A stretch of DNA of 6,581 nt from an uncultured Chitinophagaceae bacterium. GTDB lineage: Bacteria; Bacteroidota; Bacteroidia; Chitinophagales; Chitinophagaceae. Made by a program: the position numbers and the translations under genes. The DNA lies in NCBI GenBank assembly GCA_946479005.1, contig CAMLEM010000103.1:1-6581 (forward strand). The letters run 5' to 3'. Every line of letters begins with the position of its first letter. Position 1 is the first letter of the stretch. This document shows, in pieces, positions 4,395-6,581 of the stretch. The notes below the pieces were generated by a model. That model saw nothing but the letters and a program-made list of their open reading frames with translations. It was not told the DNA's origin and searched no databases.

Positions 4395-5413
4395 TACCGG
4401 GGTTTATATTTAGCGCCACTAATGATCTCACTTGCCGGTTTCTTCATTATCTCATCGATGGAAAGACCGGGGTTCTTTTCTTCGTATTCCAGGATAATCC
4501 GCCAGCCGATCCACTGTCCCAGGTTACCCGGGGAATGTTCCTGCGAAAAACCCTGGGTGAAGGGGCCTTCCCCGATATAGGTTTGAATGATCACGGGATT
4601 GATGGAATTGAGGTCTTCATTCTTCACCAGGTAGGCCCAGATCAGGCCTTCGTTCTCTTCACACCATTCGAGCTGGTCGGCCGTATAGCCTGTTTTCAGG
4701 GAATCGTGAGTCTTTGGCATCAGCTTATCCAGCAGCCACCATTCCTTTCCCTTTTCTACCATTTGCTCCAGGAGAGGTTTACCTCCCGATCTATCAGGAT
4801 AGAGATCCTCCACGATGGCTTTCATCGCATTTGGCACGATGTATTCTTTCGAGAACCTCCGGGAAATATAAGTGGGGAACATCTCCAGCGCAGGGCCTGA
4901 ATGGTAAACGGAAAAATCACGACCGGCATATTGCTGAAGACCGATGGCCAGTCCCTCGTGCGTTGCCGCAACCCCCGGAGCGTCGAAAGGACCGAGAAAA
5001 AAGATGGCCTTACCTGTTTTATAATTGGGGAAATAATACTTCAAATAACGGTATTGATCTTCCAGCTCATCTTCGATATCTTTTACACTGGAATAAGTTT
5101 CTTGCAGGCTGTCGTATATGGGTTTGTATCCCCTCAGGAATTCCCGGGTGACTAGGAGGGTATTTGCGCTGGAATCATTCCCGTCAACACCGAGTACCTG
5201 CTGCATAAAATCAACATAGAATCCCGGGTGCTTTTGCTGAACCGCGCGCAGGGAGCCCTGGATGTCATTGGTGTCGATATTAAAGAAGCTCTGGTCGAAC
5301 CGTTCAACCGGCACATCAACCCGGATGCCCGAAACATTCGGGGCATCGTTGCCGTTATCACCGCAGCCAATGATGATCATCGCTACTGTAAAAAGGAGAA
5401 GGATGTTTTTCAT
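4394..5413 (-). CDS. gldB: GldB-family lipoprotein (gliding motility-associated)
   Basis: This 339-residue protein is predicted to be exported and lipidated. Residues 1-17 (MKNILLLFTVAMIIIGC) form a signal peptide with a lipobox ending at Cys17, followed by a short acidic linker. The GldB pattern follows: VDVPVERFDQSFFNIDT (32-48), HPGFYVDFMQQVLG (62-75), LKYYFPNYKTGKAIFF (124-139), EGLAIGLQQYAG (153-164), ISRRFSKEYIVPNAM (183-197), and the C-terminal block GQWIGWRIILEYEEKNP (299-315) to AKYKP (334-338). In Flavobacterium johnsoniae GldB is required for gliding, but homologues are common in non-gliding Bacteroidota and the molecular role is unknown. The frame stays open 30 codons upstream, but the ATG at 5413-5411 gives the signal peptide and sits 6 nt after a perfect -7 box. 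gldC, often paired with gldB in Flavobacterium, does not follow; the neighbour is convergent icd. gldB is divergent from nadE. Confidence 0.9.
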   Translation of the reverse strand: MKNILLLFTVAMIIIGCGDNGNDAPNVSGIRVDVPVERFDQSFFNIDTNDIQGSLRAVQQKHPGFYVDFMQQVLGVDGNDSSANTLLVTREFLRGYKPIYDSLQETYSSVKDIEDELEDQYRYLKYYFPNYKTGKAIFFLGPFDAPGVAATHEGLAIGLQQYAGRDFSVYHSGPALEMFPTYISRRFSKEYIVPNAMKAIVEDLYPDRSGGKPLLEQMVEKGKEWWLLDKLMPKTHDSLKTGYTADQLEWCEENEGLIWAYLVKNEDLNSINPVIIQTYIGEGPFTQGFSQEHSPGNLGQWIGWRIILEYEEKNPGLSIDEIMKKPASEIISGAKYKPR

Positions 5414-5419
5414 TGCTTG

Positions 5420-5427
5420 CAAAATTA
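5420..5427 (-). promoter_or_regulatory. -7 promoter box of gldB (TAATTTTG)
   Basis: On the minus strand TAATTTTG matches TAnnTTTG exactly and is followed by CAAGCA and the ATG of gldB, a 6-nt gap. No strong TTG lies 19 nt upstream. The box supports the start at 5413 and predicts an almost leaderless transcript. Confidence 0.5.
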
Positions 5428-5472
5428 GCCTTCCCCCGGCGGATACAGGCGACATTACAACCTGATATAAGT

Positions 5473-5480
5473 TAAATTTG
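5473..5480 (+). promoter_or_regulatory. -7 promoter box of nadE (TAAATTTG)
   Basis: TAAATTTG matches TAnnTTTG exactly and ends 4 nt before the nadE ATG (TAAATTTGCGTGATG), the same geometry as nadC. No TTG was found at the -33 distance. It lies about 46 nt from the divergent gldB box, so the two promoters share one short control region. Confidence 0.5.
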
Positions 5481-5484
5481 CGTG

Positions 5485-6581
5485 ATGAAGATCGCCCTGG
5501 CACAACAGAACTACCACATTGGGAACTTCGGGGAGAACCTGCGGAAGATCCTGGAAGGTATTCGCCAGGCCAGGGATAAAAAGGCTGATCTCGTGATATT
5601 TTCAGAACTCTCCGTATGCGGCTATGCGCCGAGGGATTTCCTGGAATTTGAGGATTTCATCCAGAAATGCTTCGATTCCATTGATGTGATCCGGCAGGAA
5701 ACGAGCGACATCGCGGTACTGGTAGGCGCTCCTGACAGGAACCGGGTCCGTGAAGGAAAAGACCTTTTCAACGGGGCATTTTTTCTATTTGAAAAAGAGA
5801 TCAAGGCAGTGATCCATAAGACCTGCCTGCCCACTTACGATGTGTTTGATGAGTACCGCTATTTTGAGCCGGCTTATGAATGGAAGGTGGTGAATTTCAA
5901 AGGAAAAAAGCTGGCCATCACCATTTGCGAGGATATCTGGAACCTGGGAGATAACCCACTGTACCGGAATTGTCCTATGGATGAGCTGATGAAACATTCA
6001 CCAGACATTATGCTGAACATTTCCGCGTCACCTTTTGATTATACCCACGTCGAGGACCGGAAGGCCATCGTAAAGTTGAATGTTCAGAAATATGGACTGC
6101 CGATGCTTTACTGCAACGCGGTGGGAAGCCAGACGGAAGTGGTCTTCGACGGGGGGTCGCTGGTTTTTGACAGGAACGCTTCGATGGTGCGCCAGATGCC
6201 TCTTTTCCGCGAGGCGATGGAGATTTTTGAATTGAAAGAGAATGGCAGTTTTGATCTTCCGGTCGTGGCCAGGGCTGATGAATTGCCCGACCAGGAATTA
6301 AGTCCTGCCGAACTCGACAGTCATCTTTCCATTCCGGAGATCCACCAGGCCATCGTGATGGGGATCCGTGATTACTTCGGCAAGATGGGATTTCATAAAG
6401 CGGTGATCGGGAGCAGCGGTGGCATAGATAGTGCGCTGACGATCGCGCTTGCCTGTGAAGCCCTGGGTAAGGAGAACGTTCACGCGGTGCTGATGCCGTC
6501 CCAGTTTTCTACCGGGCATAGTGTATCGGATGCGGAACAGCTCAGCCGGAATCTTGGTAATCCTTACGAGATCATCCCGAT
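5485..6581 (+). CDS. nadE: glutamine-dependent NAD+ synthetase, C-terminus cut by the window edge
   Basis: The first 365 codons are present; the gene is open at the right edge. NadE amidates deamido-NAD to NAD using ATP, with ammonia released from glutamine by its own N-terminal domain. Residues 1 to about 260 are the nitrilase-type glutaminase with the full catalytic triad: Glu41 (FSELSVCGY), Lys112 (HKTCLPTYDVFDE) and Cys148 (TICEDIW). The conserved region YCNAVGSQTEVVFDGGS is at 209-225. From about 285 the synthetase domain begins, with the ATP pyrophosphatase loop SSGGIDS (310-316) and MPSQFSTGHSVSDAE (337-351). Glutamine-dependent forms are usually about 540-680 residues, so roughly a third or more is missing here. 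No frameshift is seen in the visible part. The start is set by the family N-terminus MKIALAQQN and by the -7 box 4 nt upstream. It is divergent from gldB. Confidence 0.96.
   Translation, partial: MKIALAQQNYHIGNFGENLRKILEGIRQARDKKADLVIFSELSVCGYAPRDFLEFEDFIQKCFDSIDVIRQETSDIAVLVGAPDRNRVREGKDLFNGAFFLFEKEIKAVIHKTCLPTYDVFDEYRYFEPAYEWKVVNFKGKKLAITICEDIWNLGDNPLYRNCPMDELMKHSPDIMLNISASPFDYTHVEDRKAIVKLNVQKYGLPMLYCNAVGSQTEVVFDGGSLVFDRNASMVRQMPLFREAMEIFELKENGSFDLPVVARADELPDQELSPAELDSHLSIPEIHQAIVMGIRDYFGKMGFHKAVIGSSGGIDSALTIALACEALGKENVHAVLMPSQFSTGHSVSDAEQLSRNLGNPYEIIP

Noticed and set aside
4535..5155. Plus-strand reading frames inside gldB
   Set aside because: They are antisense shadows of a well-supported gene and carry no recognisable domain.
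5414..5503. N-terminal extension of gldB by 30 codons
   Set aside because: It would bury the lipoprotein signal peptide and run across both the gldB and nadE promoter boxes.
1..6581. Undescribed multi-gene system such as a defence island or secondary-metabolite cluster
   Set aside because: All eight genes belong to recognisable chromosomal families; no toxin, nuclease, transposase or phage gene is present.

Overview
The window looks like ordinary core chromosome from a member of the Bacteroidota, most likely Chitinophagales or a relative. The reasons are a GldB-type lipoprotein, a DUF4783-type secreted protein next to nadC, start codons without Shine-Dalgarno sequences, and several exact TAnnTTTG boxes, the -7 element of the Bacteroidota primary sigma factor. 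The genus-level assignment is inference. Both ends cut through genes.

Layout, left to right: gpmI (minus, N-terminus only, 1-210); a 205-nt gap with a weak candidate promoter; a DUF4783-like exported protein (416-808) ending at a clear intrinsic terminator; a long inverted repeat built of CGGAT units (876-997); nadC (1065-1931) followed 10 nt later by an eIF1/SUI1-like gene (1942-2274); convergent apaG (minus, 2305-2691); a short divergent promoter region with a hairpin; a Thermus-type isocitrate dehydrogenase (2770-4221); a second long inverted repeat built of GGGAWTT heptamers (4225-4394); convergent gldB (minus, 4394-5413); and divergent nadE (5485 to the right edge, C-terminus missing). 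No stretch over 300 nt lacks a gene.

Functionally this is central metabolism: glycolysis (GpmI), TCA cycle (ICDH), and two steps of NAD synthesis (NadC makes nicotinate mononucleotide from quinolinate; NadE makes NAD from deamido-NAD). ApaG, the SUI1-like protein, DUF4783 and GldB have less defined roles. I see no defence system, mobile-element gene, CRISPR array or RNA gene.

Four points deserve a second look. First, the isocitrate dehydrogenase has Asp-Ile (and Ala) at positions that normally specify NAD rather than NADP. Second, four genes (nadC, nadE, apaG, gldB) have a -7 box ending only 4-6 nt before the ATG, which predicts leaderless or near-leaderless mRNAs. Third, there are two unrelated intergenic inverted repeats with the same architecture of short-period units. 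Fourth, a hairpin sits between the apaG and icd promoters.
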